NCBI RefSeq assembly: GCF_900199205.1
Contig: NZ_OBMJ01000001.1
Coordinates: 1,178,001 to 1,242,000 of the forward strand
Source: Streptomyces sp. 1331.2
Lineage (GTDB): Bacteria; Actinomycetota; Actinomycetes; Streptomycetales; Streptomycetaceae
Length of the DNA stretch: 64,000 nucleotides
Reading direction: 5' to 3'
Both the position numbers and the translations under genes were made by a program. Of the stretch, positions 7,829 to 17,214 are shown piece after piece. Under the pieces are notes generated by a model. It made no database searches and had not been told where the DNA came from. It saw only the letters and a program-made list of their open reading frames with translations. How positions within the stretch are numbered: position 1 is the stretch's first letter; every line of letters starts with the position of its first letter.

Positions 7829-9421
7829 TCAGGCCAGTTCCAGCGCCAGGTAGAAGTCCACCCGGTCCTCCAGCCGGGACAGGTCCCGCCCGGTCAGCTC
7901 CTCGATCCGGCCGATCCGGTACCGCAGGGTGTTGACGTGGACGTGCAGCTGCGCGGCGCAGCGGGTCCAGGAGCCGTCCGAGCGCAGGAAGGCCTCCAGG
8001 GTGCGGACCAGGTCCGCCTGGTGCTCGATGTCGTACGCGATCACCTTGTCCAGCAGCCGGCTGCGGAAGGCCCGGCGGACCTCGTCCGGGACGGCGGCCA
8101 GCAGCAGCACGTGCGAGGCGAGCTCCTCGGGGCCGGCGACGCAGACCCGGCCGACCCGGGAGCCGGCGATCCGGCGGGCGTGCCGGGCCTCCTCCAGGGC
8201 GCCGCGCAGGCCGCCCGCCTCGGAGGCGGGGGCGGAGACGCCGAGGGTGATCCGGCCCTCGGAGCCGAGCCCGGCCTCCAGCGGGGCGAGCAGGTCGCGC
8301 AGGGCGTCGGCGGGCACCGGGTTGTCCGGGGCGGGCAGCACCACGACGGCGCCGGTGCCCGTCCCGGCGACCAGGGCCCGGTCGGTGCCGACGCCGAGCG
8401 CCTCCTCCAGGACGGCCCGGACGGTGCCCTCCGGCAGACCGGTGCCCTCGGCGCTGAGCACCAGCCAGGACCCCTCCTCCGCCTGGGACTTGGCCTCGGC
8501 GTTCTCGTAGCGGGCGGCCATCGCCGAGGAGGCGTACAGGGTGCGGCTGATCTCGGCCGGGTCGGCGTCGCGGCGCAGCAGGGCGAGCACCTCGTCGGCG
8601 AGGCGGCGGCGCAGCCGGCGGCCCTCGTCGCGGCGGTGGCGCTCGGCGGCGACCAGGCGGGCCAGGTTCTCGGCGAGCTGCTGGCGCTTGGTGGTCCACT
8701 CGGTGATGTCGCCGGCGATCGCGAGCATCCAGTCGGCCAGCGGCATCTCGTGCTCGGCGGAGGCGGCCGCGGGCAGCAGCGAGTAGGAGCCGGCCGCCAG
8801 GCGGGCCCGGTGCGGGGGGCGGCGGCGCTGGCGCTGAGCGGCGAGGTGGGCGCGGACCAGCTGGTCGCGGTCGGCGGCGGAGAGCCGGTCGGCGGGGCCG
8901 GCGATCACCGTGCCGGTGGGGGCGAGCACCCAGCAGTCCAGGTCGAGGTCGCCGCCGAGCAGGTCCAGCACCGCGTCCAGCCCGCCGCCGCCGGCGGCGG
9001 AGACCAGCAGGCGGTGCCGGTCGACCAGGGCGGCGAGGTCGGCGGCGCGGTCGGCGGAGACCTGGCGGCCGATGAACTCGGTGACGGTGCCGAAGGCGAT
9101 GTCGTCGGGCACGGCCAGCAGCGGCATCCGGTGCCGGCGACAGGCCTCGACCAGGTCCTCGGGCACCGGGCCGACCTCGGCCTCGCCGGCTGCCAGGGCG
9201 ACGGCGCCGCCGGCCGCGAGGGTCCGCACGAAGCGTTCGGAGTCGGCCGGGACGGTGCGCCACAGCATGCCGGTGAGCACCAGCTCGCCGCCGTGCAGGT
9301 ACCGGCCGGGGTCCTGCAGGTCCGTGGTCATCACGCCGCTGACCTGCCGGTCCAGCTCTTCCTCGGCCGCGAGCAGGCGCAGTCGCGGGGCGCCGGGGGC
9401 GAGCAGGTCACGGACGCGCAT
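7829..9421 (-). CDS. pucR: PucR-family purine catabolism regulator
   Basis: This 530-residue regulator has an N-terminal PucR domain (about residues 5-125, starting RVRDLL) and a C-terminal PucR_C helix-turn-helix (about 470-525: CAAQLHVHVNTLRYRIGRI). It should sense a purine metabolite and control uptake and catabolism genes. Start ATG 9421 places the domain at the very N-terminus; the longer ORF adds a Pro-rich leader without support. It is divergent from the xanthine dehydrogenase operon, with a dyad at 9630 between them, which makes that operon the likely target. Confidence 0.9.
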   Translation of the reverse strand: MRVRDLLAPGAPRLRLLAAEEELDRQVSGVMTTDLQDPGRYLHGGELVLTGMLWRTVPADSERFVRTLAAGGAVALAAGEAEVGPVPEDLVEACRRHRMPLLAVPDDIAFGTVTEFIGRQVSADRAADLAALVDRHRLLVSAAGGGGLDAVLDLLGGDLDLDCWVLAPTGTVIAGPADRLSAADRDQLVRAHLAAQRQRRRPPHRARLAAGSYSLLPAAASAEHEMPLADWMLAIAGDITEWTTKRQQLAENLARLVAAERHRRDEGRRLRRRLADEVLALLRRDADPAEISRTLYASSAMAARYENAEAKSQAEEGSWLVLSAEGTGLPEGTVRAVLEEALGVGTDRALVAGTGTGAVVVLPAPDNPVPADALRDLLAPLEAGLGSEGRITLGVSAPASEAGGLRGALEEARHARRIAGSRVGRVCVAGPEELASHVLLLAAVPDEVRRAFRSRLLDKVIAYDIEHQADLVRTLEAFLRSDGSWTRCAAQLHVHVNTLRYRIGRIEELTGRDLSRLEDRVDFYLALELA

Positions 9422-9776
9422 CCGCAGACTCCTTACGGGGGGCTGGATCGGGGAAAGAGGAGGGGGAACGGGGGTCCGGGCCTTCGGTCCGGGGGACACA
9501 GTGTGCCCGAACATCAGTGCTCGGCGTTACGTACCAGCGGGCGGCCGGATCACGGGCCCGTAGCCCGTCCGTCACGGCCGGATTACGGTCGTAGGTGGCG
9601 CCCTGCGAACGACTGGACTGCGACATTCTGTTCCTTAGAGGAACGTACAGGATGCCGGGCGGGACCACAGCCGGGGCTTCATGCCATCGGTGACTGCCAG
9701 TGGGCCGCGTCACAGGAGTTCACTGGGCGACACGCCGCCGGACACCCGGCGGGCGACGACTTGAGGAGACACCCGC
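9422..9776. other. divergent control region, pucR / xanthine dehydrogenase
   Basis: There is no gene in these 355 bases. They carry the two divergent promoters and the GTTCCT-TAG-AGGAAC dyad at 9630-9644. A GAGGAG ribosome-binding site precedes the FAD-subunit ATG at 9777. Confidence 0.6.
9630..9644. promoter_or_regulatory. GTTCCT-N3-AGGAAC dyad, candidate PucR operator
   Basis: This perfect 6-bp inverted repeat lies 133 bp upstream of the xanthine dehydrogenase operon and about 210 bp from pucR. I did not see it elsewhere in the window. Assignment to PucR is inference from position. Confidence 0.45.
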
Positions 9777-10664
9777 ATGGAGTTCCTTCGGCCCGCCACG
9801 TGGGACGAGGCACTCGCGGCGAAGGCTGAGTACCCGACCGCGCTGCCCATCTCTGGCGGTACGGACGTCATGGTCGAGATGAACTTCGACGTGCACCGGC
9901 CATCCGCGATTCTCGACCTGAACCGCATCACCGAGCTCACCGAATGGTCCAACGACGGCAGCGTCGTCAAGCTCGGCGCCTCGGTCCCGTACAGCCGGAT
10001 CATCGACGAGCTGTCCGGGCCGCTGCCCGGCCTCGCCCTGGCGGCGCACACCGTCGGCTCGCCGCAGATCCGCAACCGCGGCGGCGTCGGCGGCAACCTC
10101 GGCGGGGCCTCCCCGGCCGGTGACGCGCACCCCGCGCTGCTGGCGGCCGGGCGGGACGTGTTCGTGGAGGCGGCTTCGGTGCGCGGCACCCGGATGATCC
10201 CGATCGACGAGTTCTACGTCGGGGTGAAGCGCAACAGCCTGGAGGCCGACGAGCTGATCCGGGCGGTGCACATCCCGGTGGCGGACGGCCCTCAGCAGTT
10301 CTCGAAGATCGGCACCCGCAACGCGATGGTGATCGCGGTCTGCGCGTTCGGCTTCGCCCTCCACCCGAAGAACGGAACCGTCGGCACCGGGATCGGTTCG
10401 GCTGCCCCCACGCCGCGCCGCGCCGTCGAGGCCGAGGAGTACCTGCAGGGCGTGCTCGCCGAGCGCGGGCTCTGGGAGTCCGGCGAGCTGCTGGGCGCCG
10501 AGGTGGTCCAGCGCTTCGGCGAGCTGGTGAAGGCCGCGGCCTCGCCGATCGACGACGTCCGGGGCACGGCGGACTACCGCCGCCACTCCCTGGCCGTGAT
10601 GGCCCGCCGCACCCTCACCTGGTGTTGGAACGACTACAGCAAGCAGATCAGGAGCGCGGCATGA
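9777..10664 (+). CDS. xanthine dehydrogenase, FAD-binding subunit
   Basis: This 295-residue medium subunit of a molybdenum hydroxylase passes electrons from the iron-sulfur subunit to FAD/NAD. It shows the FAD-binding ISGGTDVMVE near residue 25, TVGSPQIRNRGGVGGNLG near 95 and ASPAGD just after. It is the first gene of a three-gene operon in the order FAD, FeS, Mo. Its TGA overlaps the next ATG by 4 bp. PucR lies divergent upstream. Hypoxanthine/xanthine specificity is inferred from PucR, the purine permease and XdhC next door. Confidence 0.93.
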   Translation: MEFLRPATWDEALAAKAEYPTALPISGGTDVMVEMNFDVHRPSAILDLNRITELTEWSNDGSVVKLGASVPYSRIIDELSGPLPGLALAAHTVGSPQIRNRGGVGGNLGGASPAGDAHPALLAAGRDVFVEAASVRGTRMIPIDEFYVGVKRNSLEADELIRAVHIPVADGPQQFSKIGTRNAMVIAVCAFGFALHPKNGTVGTGIGSAAPTPRRAVEAEEYLQGVLAERGLWESGELLGAEVVQRFGELVKAAASPIDDVRGTADYRRHSLAVMARRTLTWCWNDYSKQIRSAA

Positions 10665-11146
10665 GGGTCACTTTCACCGCCAACGGCAAGCCGGTCGAGG
10701 CCGACGACGTGTGGGAGGGCGAGAGCCTGCTCTACGTGCTGCGCGAGCGGGTCGGCCTGCCGGGTTCGAAGAACGCCTGTGAGCAGGGCGAATGCGGTTC
10801 CTGCACGGTCTACCTGGACGGCGTCCCGGTCTGCTCCTGCCTGGTCGCGGCCGGCCAGGTGCAGGACCGCGAGGTCCGTACGGTCGAGGGCCTGGCCGGG
10901 GAGGACGGCGAGCTGGGCCTGGTCCAGCAGGCGTTCGTCGACGCCGGCGCCGTGCAGTGCGGCTTCTGCACCCCCGGCCTGCTGGTGCAGACCGACGCCC
11001 TGCTGGAGCAGGACGCCCAGCCCAGCGACAACGACATCCGCGAGGCGCTGTCCGGCAACCTGTGCCGCTGCACCGGTTACGAGAAGATCATGGACGCGGT
11101 GCGGCTCGCCTCGGCCCGCAAGTGCGCCGGAAAGGGTTCGGCATGA
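10661..11146 (+). CDS. xanthine dehydrogenase, [2Fe-2S] subunit
   Basis: This 161-residue small subunit carries two [2Fe-2S] clusters. The ferredoxin-like N-terminal domain has CEQGECGSCTVYLDG near residue 43 plus a fourth Cys. The helical domain has CGFCTPG near 104 and GNLCRCTGY near 137. It starts at the ATG that overlaps the FAD-subunit stop (ATGA) and itself ends in a 4-bp overlap with the molybdenum subunit. Confidence 0.95.
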   Translation: MRVTFTANGKPVEADDVWEGESLLYVLRERVGLPGSKNACEQGECGSCTVYLDGVPVCSCLVAAGQVQDREVRTVEGLAGEDGELGLVQQAFVDAGAVQCGFCTPGLLVQTDALLEQDAQPSDNDIREALSGNLCRCTGYEKIMDAVRLASARKCAGKGSA

Positions 11147-13509
11147 GCACCCGCACGATCCAGGGCCAGAAGAACCTGCAGAACATCAACCAGGCGTCCA
11201 AGGACGGCATCGGCGGCTCGCCGCTGCGCCCGGACGGCAACCTGAAGGTCAAGGGCGAGTTCGCGTACTCCTCGGACCTGTGGCACGAGGACATGCTGTG
11301 GGGTATGGCGCTGCGCTCGCCGCACCCCCGGGCGAACATCCTCTCGGTGGACATCTCCGAGGCGCTCAAGGTGCCCGGCGTCTACGCGGTGCTGACCCAC
11401 GAGGACATCCCCGGCTCGAAGTACTACGGCCTGGAGATCCAGGACCAGCCGGCCCTGGCCATCGACAAGATCCGGTACCACGGCGAGGCGATCGCGCTGG
11501 TCGCCGCCGACCACCCCGAGACGGCCCGCCGTGCGGTGAAGAAGATCAAGGTCGAGTACGAGGTGCTCACCCCGATCGTCACCGAGGAGCAGTGCCTCGA
11601 CCCGGAGACCCACGGCTACGTCCACGAGCCGCACGAGTACAAGTCGCACGCGTACGGGAACATCTGCCACGAGCAGAAGCTGGTCTCCGGCCTCGGCGTG
11701 ACCGACGAGGTGCGGGCGCTGGCGGACGTCATCGTCAGCGGCGACTACGAGGTCGGCATGCAGGACCAGGCCTTCCTCGGCCCCGAGTCCGGCCTGGCCG
11801 TGCCCGCCGAGGACGGCGGCATCGACCTCTACATCGCCACCCAGTGGCTGCACGTGGACCGCGAGCAGATGGCCCCGGTGCTCGACCTGCCCGAGGAGAA
11901 GGTCCGGCTCACCCTGGCCGGCGTCGGCGGCGCCTTCGGCGGCCGCGAGGACATCTCCATGCAGATCCACGCCTGCCTGCTGGCCCAGCACACCGGCAAG
12001 CCGGTCAAGATCGTCTACTCCCGGGACGAGTCCTTCTACGGCCACGTGCACCGCCACCCGGCGCGGATGCACTACGAGCACGGCGCCACCCGCGACGGCA
12101 AGCTGGTCTTCGCCGACTGCCGGATCGTGCTGGACGGCGGCGCCTACGCCTCCGCCTCACCGGCCGTGGTCGGCAACGCTGCCTCGCTCGGGCACGGCCC
12201 GTACGTGATCCCGAACGTGAAGATGCACGCCATCGCGCTGTACAGCAACAACCCGTCCTGCGGGGCGATGCGCGGCTTCGGCGCGGTGCAGGCCGCGTTC
12301 GGCTACGAGTCGCAGATGGACAAGCTGGCCGCCGAACTCGGCATGGACCCGGTCGAGTTGCGGCAGCTCAACGCGATGTCCGAGGGCGACTTCATGCCCA
12401 CCGGCCAGCAGATCGACTCGCCCGCGCCGGTGGCCGAACTGCTGCAGCGAGCCAAGGACATGCCGCTGCCGCCGCCGCTGGACACCGAGCACCTGGACGT
12501 GCGCCAGCTGCCCGGCGCGCTGTCCAACACCTCGCACGGCGAGGGGATCGTACGCGGCGTCGGCTACTCGGTCGGCATCAAGAACGTCGGCTTCTCCGAG
12601 GGCTTCGACGACTACTCCACCGCACGGGTGCGGCTGGAGGTGATCGGCGGCGAGCCGGTCGCCATGGTGCACACCGCGATGGCCGAGGTCGGCCAGGGCG
12701 GCGTCACCGTGCACGCCCAGATCGCCCGCACCGAGCTGGGCGTCGAACAGGTCACCATCCACCCGGCCAACACCGAGGTGGGATCGGCCGGTTCGACCTC
12801 GGCCTCGCGCCAGACGTACATGACCGGCGGCGCGGTGAAGCTGGCCGCCGAGGCCGTCAAGCGGGAGCTGATCGAGAAGGGTCGCCGGCGCTACGGCTGG
12901 ACCCACAAGGACATCACGCTGGCCGGCGGCAAGGTCGTCTCGGAGAGCGCCGGCGTGCTCGTCCCCATGGTGGACCTGCTCGGCGACGAGGCCATCGACC
13001 TCACCCGCGAGCACCACCACCGGCCCACCCAGGCCTTCGACAAGGAGACCGGCCAGGGCTTCGGCCACGTCCAGTACACCTTCTGCGCCAACCGCGCCGT
13101 GGTGGACGTGGACGTGGAGCTGGGCCTGGTCAAGGTGGTCGAGCTCACCGCCGTCCAGGACGTCGGCAAGGCGCTCAACCCGCTCTCCGTGGTCGGCCAG
13201 ATCCAGGGCGGCTGCACCCAGGCGCTCGGCCTCGCGGTCATGGAGGAGATCATCGTGCGGGACGGCAAGGTCCGCAACGCCTCCTTCACCGACTACCTGA
13301 TCCCCACCATCCTGGACACCCCGCCGATCCCGGTGGAGGTCCTCGAACTGCCCGACCCCCACGCGCCGTACGGGCTGCGCGGGGTCGGCGAGGCGCCGAC
13401 CGTCTCGGCGACGCCGTCCATCGTGGCCGCCATCCGCAACGCCACCGGTCTCGCGCTCAACCGGATCCCCGTCCGGCCGGAGCACCTGACCACCGAACAG
13501 CCCGGCTGA
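11143..13509 (+). CDS. xanthine dehydrogenase, molybdenum-binding subunit
   Basis: This 788-residue large subunit binds the molybdopterin cofactor and oxidises hypoxanthine/xanthine to urate. Family blocks are VGGAFGGRED near residue 262, CGAMRGFGAVQ near 372, GQGGVTVHAQ near 520 and the C-terminal GLRGVGEAP near 747, which holds the catalytic Glu. The start ATG overlaps the FeS-subunit stop (ATGA). A strong hairpin follows 18 bp after the stop. The product, urate, is the substrate of the oxidase at 33.5 kb. Confidence 0.95.
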   Translation: MSTRTIQGQKNLQNINQASKDGIGGSPLRPDGNLKVKGEFAYSSDLWHEDMLWGMALRSPHPRANILSVDISEALKVPGVYAVLTHEDIPGSKYYGLEIQDQPALAIDKIRYHGEAIALVAADHPETARRAVKKIKVEYEVLTPIVTEEQCLDPETHGYVHEPHEYKSHAYGNICHEQKLVSGLGVTDEVRALADVIVSGDYEVGMQDQAFLGPESGLAVPAEDGGIDLYIATQWLHVDREQMAPVLDLPEEKVRLTLAGVGGAFGGREDISMQIHACLLAQHTGKPVKIVYSRDESFYGHVHRHPARMHYEHGATRDGKLVFADCRIVLDGGAYASASPAVVGNAASLGHGPYVIPNVKMHAIALYSNNPSCGAMRGFGAVQAAFGYESQMDKLAAELGMDPVELRQLNAMSEGDFMPTGQQIDSPAPVAELLQRAKDMPLPPPLDTEHLDVRQLPGALSNTSHGEGIVRGVGYSVGIKNVGFSEGFDDYSTARVRLEVIGGEPVAMVHTAMAEVGQGGVTVHAQIARTELGVEQVTIHPANTEVGSAGSTSASRQTYMTGGAVKLAAEAVKRELIEKGRRRYGWTHKDITLAGGKVVSESAGVLVPMVDLLGDEAIDLTREHHHRPTQAFDKETGQGFGHVQYTFCANRAVVDVDVELGLVKVVELTAVQDVGKALNPLSVVGQIQGGCTQALGLAVMEEIIVRDGKVRNASFTDYLIPTILDTPPIPVEVLELPDPHAPYGLRGVGEAPTVSATPSIVAAIRNATGLALNRIPVRPEHLTTEQPG

Positions 13510-13527
13510 GCCCGGCAGTTCAGGCTT

Positions 13528-13564
13528 CCCCGGGGCGGTGACCGTCTTCCCCGCCGCCCCGGGG
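13528..13564 (+). terminator. terminator of the xanthine dehydrogenase operon
   Basis: A perfect 11-bp stem CCCCGGGGCGG/CCGCCCCGGGG with a 15-nt loop starts 18 bp after the molybdenum-subunit stop. Confidence 0.75.
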
Positions 13565-13764
13565 GCGCTCCCCCGCACCCCCACACGTCCGCTGCCCTGC
13601 CCACGCCGGGGTCAGCAGCGGTGCGCACCACCCTCAGAGCACCGCCGGCACTGCCCTTGTTCGAGTGCCCCCACAGTGAGTCGATACGTCCCCCTATGCC
13701 GCTCATGCGCCGGTAGTCAGGTCGGCTCGCCCACCCCAACCCCCTTTGACACTTGGGAGTGGAC

Positions 13765-15246
13765 ATGCCCAGGATCCCCACGGAGCCCGGCACCACCGAA
13801 GACAGACCCGCCGCGGACGTCCCCCACCCGACGTCCACGGACCCCCACCCGAAGAGCGCGCTGGACGCCTACTTCAAGATCTCGGCCCGGGGATCGACGC
13901 TCGCCAACGAACTGCGCGGTGGACTCACCACGTTCATGGCGATGGCGTACATCATCCTGCTCAACCCGCTCATCCTGAGCGGCGCGGACGTCACCGGCGT
14001 CAAGCTGGACCACGCCGCACTGACCACCGCCACCGCGCTGGCGGCGGCCGTCACCACCATCCTGATGGGCGTGGTCGGCAACGTGCCGCTCGCCCTCGCC
14101 GCCGGCCTCTCGGTCTCCGGCGCCGTCTCCGCGCTCGTCGTCCCGCACACCACCTGGGCCCAGGCGATGGGCCTGTGCGTGATCTACGGCCTGCTGATCG
14201 TGCTGCTGGTCGTCTCCGGGCTGCGCGAGAAGATCATGAACGGCATCCCGCTGCCGCTCAAGCACGCCATCACCATCGGCATCGGCCTGTTCGTCACCGT
14301 GATCGGCCTCTACAAGGCCGGCTTCATGCACACCGGCGGCCCCACCCCGCTGTCGCTCGGCCCCGCCGGCGCCCTGGCCGGCTGGCCGGTCCTGATCTTC
14401 TGCGTCACCCTGCTGGCGATCTTCGTGCTGATGGCCCGCGGCGTCCGCGGCGCCATCCTGATCGGCATCGCCGGCGGCACCGTGCTCGCGGTGATCGTCA
14501 ACCAGGTGGCCCACGTACCCGCCGCAGCCTGGAAGAACTCCATCCCGGTGTGGCCCGGCAGCCCGGTCTCCGCACCCGACTTCAGCCTGTTCGGTCACGT
14601 CGACCTGTTCGGCGCCTTCGGCGGCCGGGGCATGGGCGCCATCAGCGCCTCGGTCGCGGTGTTCACCCTCGTCCTGGCCGGCTTCTTCGACGCGATGGCC
14701 ACCATCATCGGCGTCGGCACCGAGGCCGGACTGGCCGACAAGCAGGGCCGGATGCCCGGACTGTCCAAGGCGCTGTTCATCGACGGCGCCGGCGGCGCGA
14801 TCGGCGGCCTGGCCGGCGCCTCCGGGCAGACCGTCTTCGTCGAGTCCGCGACCGGCGTCGGCGACGGCGCCCGCACCGGCCTCGCCTCCACCGTCACCGG
14901 CGGACTCTTCGCCCTGATGCTGTTCTTCTCGCCGATCGCCGGCATCGTCCCGGTCGAGGTGGCCTCCGCCGCCCTGGTCGTCATCGGCTCGATGATGATG
15001 AGCCAGGCCCGGCACATCGACTGGTCCGACCGCGAGGTGGCCATCCCGGCCTTCCTCACCTGCGCCCTGATGCCGTTCACCTACAGCATCACCGCGGGCG
15101 TCGCGGCCGGCGTGATCTCGTACACGGTCATCAAGGCCGGCGTCGGGCGCTGGCGCGAGCCCGGGGTCCTGATGTGGATCCTCACCGGGGTGTTCGTGCT
15201 GTACTTCGCGCTCACGCCGATCAAGTCCTGGCTCGGCGTGCACTGA
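13765..15246 (+). CDS. AzgA/PbuG-type hypoxanthine/guanine permease
   Basis: This 493-residue membrane transporter is of the AzgA branch of the nucleobase/cation symporter-2 superfamily. Its N-terminal core NELRGGLTTFMAMAYIILLN (about residues 50-70) is typical, as is the ASGQTVFVESATGVGDGART block near 350 that forms part of the substrate site. About 12-14 hydrophobic segments follow a 45-residue polar N-terminus. ATG 13765 is preferred over TTG 13753 because GGGAG sits at the right distance. Placed after the xanthine dehydrogenase operon, it likely imports hypoxanthine or guanine to feed it. Confidence 0.9.
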   Translation: MPRIPTEPGTTEDRPAADVPHPTSTDPHPKSALDAYFKISARGSTLANELRGGLTTFMAMAYIILLNPLILSGADVTGVKLDHAALTTATALAAAVTTILMGVVGNVPLALAAGLSVSGAVSALVVPHTTWAQAMGLCVIYGLLIVLLVVSGLREKIMNGIPLPLKHAITIGIGLFVTVIGLYKAGFMHTGGPTPLSLGPAGALAGWPVLIFCVTLLAIFVLMARGVRGAILIGIAGGTVLAVIVNQVAHVPAAAWKNSIPVWPGSPVSAPDFSLFGHVDLFGAFGGRGMGAISASVAVFTLVLAGFFDAMATIIGVGTEAGLADKQGRMPGLSKALFIDGAGGAIGGLAGASGQTVFVESATGVGDGARTGLASTVTGGLFALMLFFSPIAGIVPVEVASAALVVIGSMMMSQARHIDWSDREVAIPAFLTCALMPFTYSITAGVAAGVISYTVIKAGVGRWREPGVLMWILTGVFVLYFALTPIKSWLGVH

Positions 15247-15298
15247 GCGTCCCTCCGGGCCCCGCCCTTCGGCCACCGACCGGGCCGGGTACCGGCTG

Positions 15299-15360
15299 AG
15301 CACCACCTGAGAACCACCCGGCACCGCCCAGCACCACCCGGCACCGCCCTAGCACCACCG
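15299..15360. repeat. 10-bp tandem array after the purine permease
   Basis: About six units alternate GCACCACCCG and GCACCGCCCA with small changes, about 50 bp after the permease stop and immediately before the terminator stem. Confidence 0.7.
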
Positions 15361-15393
15361 CCGCCGTACGGGACCGTTTCCCGTACGGCGGCG
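15359..15393 (+). terminator. hairpin terminator of the purine permease
   Basis: A perfect 15-bp stem CGCCGCCGTACGGGA with a 5-nt loop lies between the permease and xdhC. It ends only about 37 bp before the xdhC start, so it could also act as an attenuator of xdhC. Confidence 0.8.
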
Positions 15394-15430
15394 TCCCCGC
15401 TACTGTCGAACCGTGTAAGGAGCCACCGCC

Positions 15431-16675
15431 ATGCAGGACATCGCCGAGCAGCTGCAGGCCTGGCACGCGGCCGGGCGTTCCTTCGCCGTGGCCACCGTGG
15501 TCGGCGTCTCCGGCAGCGCTCCGCGCGACCCCGGGGCGGCCCTGGCCGTGGACACGGACGGGGAGGCCGTCGGCAGCGTCTCCGGCGGGTGCGTCGAGGG
15601 CGCGGTGTACGAGCTGTGCCAGGCCGCCATCGAGAGCGGCGAGCCGGTGCTGGAACGCTTCGGGTTCAGCGACGAGGACGCCTTCGCGGTCGGGCTGACC
15701 TGCGGCGGGATCCTGGACGTCTTCGTCCAGCCGGTCGTGCCCGGGGCCGACACCGGGCTGGACGCCGGGATCGCCCACATCGCCGCCGGCACACCGGTCG
15801 CGCTCGCGCGGGTGATCGCCGGGCCCGCCGGACTGCTCGGGGCTACCCTGTCCGTCACCGCCGACGGACACACCGGGGCGCTCTCGCCCAGCCCGTCCGT
15901 GGTCGGCGGCCTGGAGCGGGCCGTCGTCGCTCAGGCCCGGGCGATGCTGGAGACCGGGCGCACCGGCCGGATCATCCTCGGGCTGGACGGACGCCCGTGC
16001 GACGAACACGAGCGGGGCACCGTCACCTGCTTCGTCGAGTCCTACGTGCCCGCGCCGCGGATGCTCGTCTTCGGGGCGATCGACTTCGCCGCCGCGGTGG
16101 TGCGGATCGGCAAGTTCCTCGGCTACCACGTGACCGTCTGCGACGCCCGGCCCGTCTTCGCCACCACCCGCCGCTTCCCCGAGGCCGACGAGGTCGTGGT
16201 CGACTGGCCGCACCGCTACCTGGACTCCCAGCTCGACCGGATCGACGGACGCACCGTGCTCTGCGTGCTCACCCACGACGCCAAGTTCGACATCCCGCTG
16301 CTGGAACGCGCCCTGCGGCTGCCGGTCGACTACGTCGGCGCCATGGGCTCGCGCCGCACCCACCGGGACCGCCACACCAAGCTGCGCGAGGCCGGACTCA
16401 CCGAGACCGAACTGGCCCGGCTGCGCTCCCCCATCGGTCTCGACCTGGGCTCCCGCACCCCCGAGGAGACGGCCGTCTCGGTCGCCGCCGAGATCATCGC
16501 CCACCGGCGCGGCGGCAGCTGCCTGCCGCTGAGCGCCGGGGACGGGCCGATCCACCACGACGGGACGGTGGCCGAGGTCTCCGGCGCCGACCTCTCCGCC
16601 GCCGACGTCTCCGCTTCCGACGTGGCCGCCGTTTCGGAGGAGCCCGCCGCACGCCGTTCACCGCACGCTGCGTGA
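15431..16675 (+). CDS. xdhC: XdhC-type molybdenum hydroxylase maturation protein
   Basis: This 414-residue XdhC/CoxI family protein should bind and sulfurate/insert molybdenum cofactor into xanthine dehydrogenase. The N-terminal XdhC domain shows VSGSAPRDPGAALAV near residue 26 and GSVSGGCVEG near 55. The C-terminal Rossmann-like domain shows VFGAIDFAAAVV near residue 215 and YVGAMGSRRTHRDR near 300. The last 60 residues are a low-complexity Ala/Ser/Asp tail not needed for the family. AAGGAG precedes the ATG. Location next to the dehydrogenase operon supports the partner. Confidence 0.92.
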   Translation: MQDIAEQLQAWHAAGRSFAVATVVGVSGSAPRDPGAALAVDTDGEAVGSVSGGCVEGAVYELCQAAIESGEPVLERFGFSDEDAFAVGLTCGGILDVFVQPVVPGADTGLDAGIAHIAAGTPVALARVIAGPAGLLGATLSVTADGHTGALSPSPSVVGGLERAVVAQARAMLETGRTGRIILGLDGRPCDEHERGTVTCFVESYVPAPRMLVFGAIDFAAAVVRIGKFLGYHVTVCDARPVFATTRRFPEADEVVVDWPHRYLDSQLDRIDGRTVLCVLTHDAKFDIPLLERALRLPVDYVGAMGSRRTHRDRHTKLREAGLTETELARLRSPIGLDLGSRTPEETAVSVAAEIIAHRRGGSCLPLSAGDGPIHHDGTVAEVSGADLSAADVSASDVAAVSEEPAARRSPHAA

Positions 16676-16771
16676 CCACAGGGTCGCCATCGGGTGACGT
16701 TGCGTGGCCACCGGGGCGGCGGGACGCTGGAGTTGCGGACTCGCCCCGAGCCCGGGAAAGGAGCGGGGACC

Positions 16772-17065
16772 ATGCGCGCCCTGCTGGAAGTCACCCTCGG
16801 CACCGAAGCCTCCAACAAGCTCATCGCCGACGGCTCGGTCGGCCCGGTCGTCGAGCAGATCATGGGCCGGCTCAAGCCGGAGGCGGCGTACTTCTTCGCC
16901 CGCGACGGCCGCCGGGCCATGCTCTTCGTCGTCGACGTCCCGGACGAGGCCGCGGTGGTGGCCACCTGCGAGCCGTTCTGGCTCCAGCTCGACGCCGATG
17001 TCCAGCTTCACATCTGCATGAACGCCGACGACCTGCGCGAAGGGCTGTCCCGGCTCAGCCGGTAG
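16772..17065 (+). CDS. conserved-looking small protein of unknown function
   Basis: This 97-residue protein starts MRALLEVTLG after AAAGGAG, 6 bp upstream. Its alternating beta-alpha pattern, with a Phe-rich strand (AAYFFARDGRRAMLFVVD) and a final amphipathic helix, resembles a ferredoxin-like dimeric alpha/beta barrel such as muconolactone-isomerase-type folds. I cannot place it in a named family. It follows xdhC by 96 bp on the same strand and converges on the EphD-like gene. Confidence 0.75.
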   Translation: MRALLEVTLGTEASNKLIADGSVGPVVEQIMGRLKPEAAYFFARDGRRAMLFVVDVPDEAAVVATCEPFWLQLDADVQLHICMNADDLREGLSRLSR

Positions 17066-17214
17066 CGACGGTTCACGTTCACGCGAGCTGATCGCTCGGC
17101 GCCGGCTTCGGTGGCCCCGGGCGGCCTGCACGGGCCGCCCGGGGCTTCCTGCTGCCCGCCGACAGCCGCACCGGCTTTCCGCGTCAGGTTGCCGCGCCGG
17201 GTTGCCGCGCCGGG

